Part shown: positions 5,097-5,662 of the stretch, piece after piece | Layout: the number at the start of each line of letters is the position of its first letter | Position numbering within the stretch: position 1 is the first letter of the stretch | Source of the DNA: Treponema sp. | GTDB lineage: Bacteria; Spirochaetota; Spirochaetia; Treponematales; Treponemataceae | Assembly: GCA_016296655.1 (NCBI GenBank) | Contig: JAEDIW010000088.1 | Span: 1 to 5,662, forward strand | Direction of reading: 5' to 3' | DNA: 5,662 nucleotides | Program-made: the position numbers and the translations under genes | Notes under the pieces: model-generated | Seen by the model: the letters and a program-made list of their open reading frames with translations, nothing else | Database searches by the model: none | Told to the model about the DNA's origin: nothing

Positions 5097-5651
5097 ATGT
5101 CAAGTAACGGTAACGGAAAGCGCAGCGATTTTTACAAAAAACGTGCAATAGAAATTGCGGATTTTTTATTTAGCACAAAGACAGTCTCGGATAATCCCTA
5201 CGTAAAATTAGTTACGGAAGATGTTCATCCTATAGTAGATGTTATTCTTAAAAATCTGACTATGGCGGATAATCTTAGTGATTTTAAAAGTTATGATCCA
5301 AAATATAGAAAGACGGATTTTATCTCAGATGCAGCTCTTTCTGCCATGAAAAATAAACAGAAAATTGATTTAAGGTATGAACATCTAGTTCCAAAGAGAC
5401 AATATTTGTTTGATAAAATTAATAGTTATTTATCTGAAGGTACCGAAAAAGATCAATTTAAAGAAAAAGTTTATCAGCTGCTTTCTGATATATATTATGT
5501 TGCAACTATCACGAAAAAAGAAAATGATGAACTTGATAAGCGTTTTAAAACTGATATGCCCGATGGTTGGAAACAAGGCGACAATGTAAAAGCAAGATAC
5601 GATGAAATGAAAATTCGTCTTAATGATACAGGTTTATTTGAAAAGGAGTAA
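5097..5651 (+). CDS. Hypothetical protein with EHLVP motif
   Basis: A 184-aa protein with a GAAGGA site (5082-5087) nine bases before the ATG. It is largely helical by composition and has no signal peptide or membrane segment. Noticeable motifs are RYEHLVPK (93-100), ATITKKENDEL (136-146), DMPDGW (153-158) and ARYDEM (166-171). I recall a similar order (EH-V/L-VP, then ITxxE, then MPxxW, then RY) in small uncharacterised bacterial and phage proteins but cannot name the family. A conserved Glu-His pair could be catalytic or metal-binding, for example nuclease-like; this is a guess. The gene is clearly more AT-rich than the SPFH gene. The start is 31 bp after the broken gene, and the next gene's ribosome-binding site overlaps its own end. 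Confidence 0.75.
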   Translation: MSSNGNGKRSDFYKKRAIEIADFLFSTKTVSDNPYVKLVTEDVHPIVDVILKNLTMADNLSDFKSYDPKYRKTDFISDAALSAMKNKQKIDLRYEHLVPKRQYLFDKINSYLSEGTEKDQFKEKVYQLLSDIYYVATITKKENDELDKRFKTDMPDGWKQGDNVKARYDEMKIRLNDTGLFEKE

Positions 5652-5656
5652 CAAAT

Positions 5657-5662
5657 ATGAAA
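5657..5662 (+). CDS. Start of a further downstream gene, partial
   Basis: ATG at 5657 is the last start codon in the window and only two codons (Met-Lys) are visible. AAGGAG at 5643-5648 lies eight bases upstream and overlaps the end of the preceding gene, so the two are translationally close and probably co-transcribed. Nothing can be said of the product. Confidence 0.55.

Overview
The window looks like accessory DNA from an AT-rich spirochaete, most likely a host-associated Treponema. This is an inference. Clear Shine-Dalgarno sites (AGGAG, GAGAGG) precede most genes, and the 3.85-4.03 kb intergenic mosaic of GC-rich hairpins carries a TTGAGCCTGTCGAA core and a GGATAGCCCGACC-type tail of the sort I associate with Treponema. 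No rRNA, tRNA, transposase or CRISPR array is visible.

Layout. Bases 1-49 hold the first 16 codons of a minus-strand gene whose N-terminus resembles AAA-type ATP-binding (DUF4143-type) proteins. A 192-bp divergent region (50-241) follows. It contains a 28-bp direct repeat, AATTAACG boxes, a possible 22-codon leader ORF on the minus strand and a nested palindrome built on TGAGTT. On the plus strand come a 494-aa zinc-ribbon/caspase-fold (peptidase C25-like) protein at 242-1726 and, 13 bp later, a 695-aa protein at 1740-3827 with two N-terminal zinc ribbons, an SPFH/band-7 domain, a long coiled coil and a C-terminal zinc ribbon. These two form a tight pair.

Bases 3828-4064 have no gene and hold a dense series of hairpins, including a multibranched element at 3925-4015. 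A second plus-strand cluster follows: a 222-aa zinc-ribbon protein with an acidic tail (4065-4733), a small gene broken by two -1 shifts, each in a poly-A tract (4756-5065), a 184-aa protein with an EHLVP motif (5097-5651), and the start codon of another gene at 5657.

How the parts may work together. The strongest idea is that the SPFH/coiled-coil protein is a scaffold or sensor and the caspase-like protein is its partner protease. Both carry the same CX2CX10CX2C ribbon, and the 222-aa protein, a possible third member, carries it too. SPFH proteins are known to pair with proteases (HflKC-FtsH, stomatin-type proteins with NfeD-type proteases), and caspase-fold proteases act in bacterial conflict and cell-death systems, so a stress or defence role is reasonable. 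No function is proven by the sequence alone.
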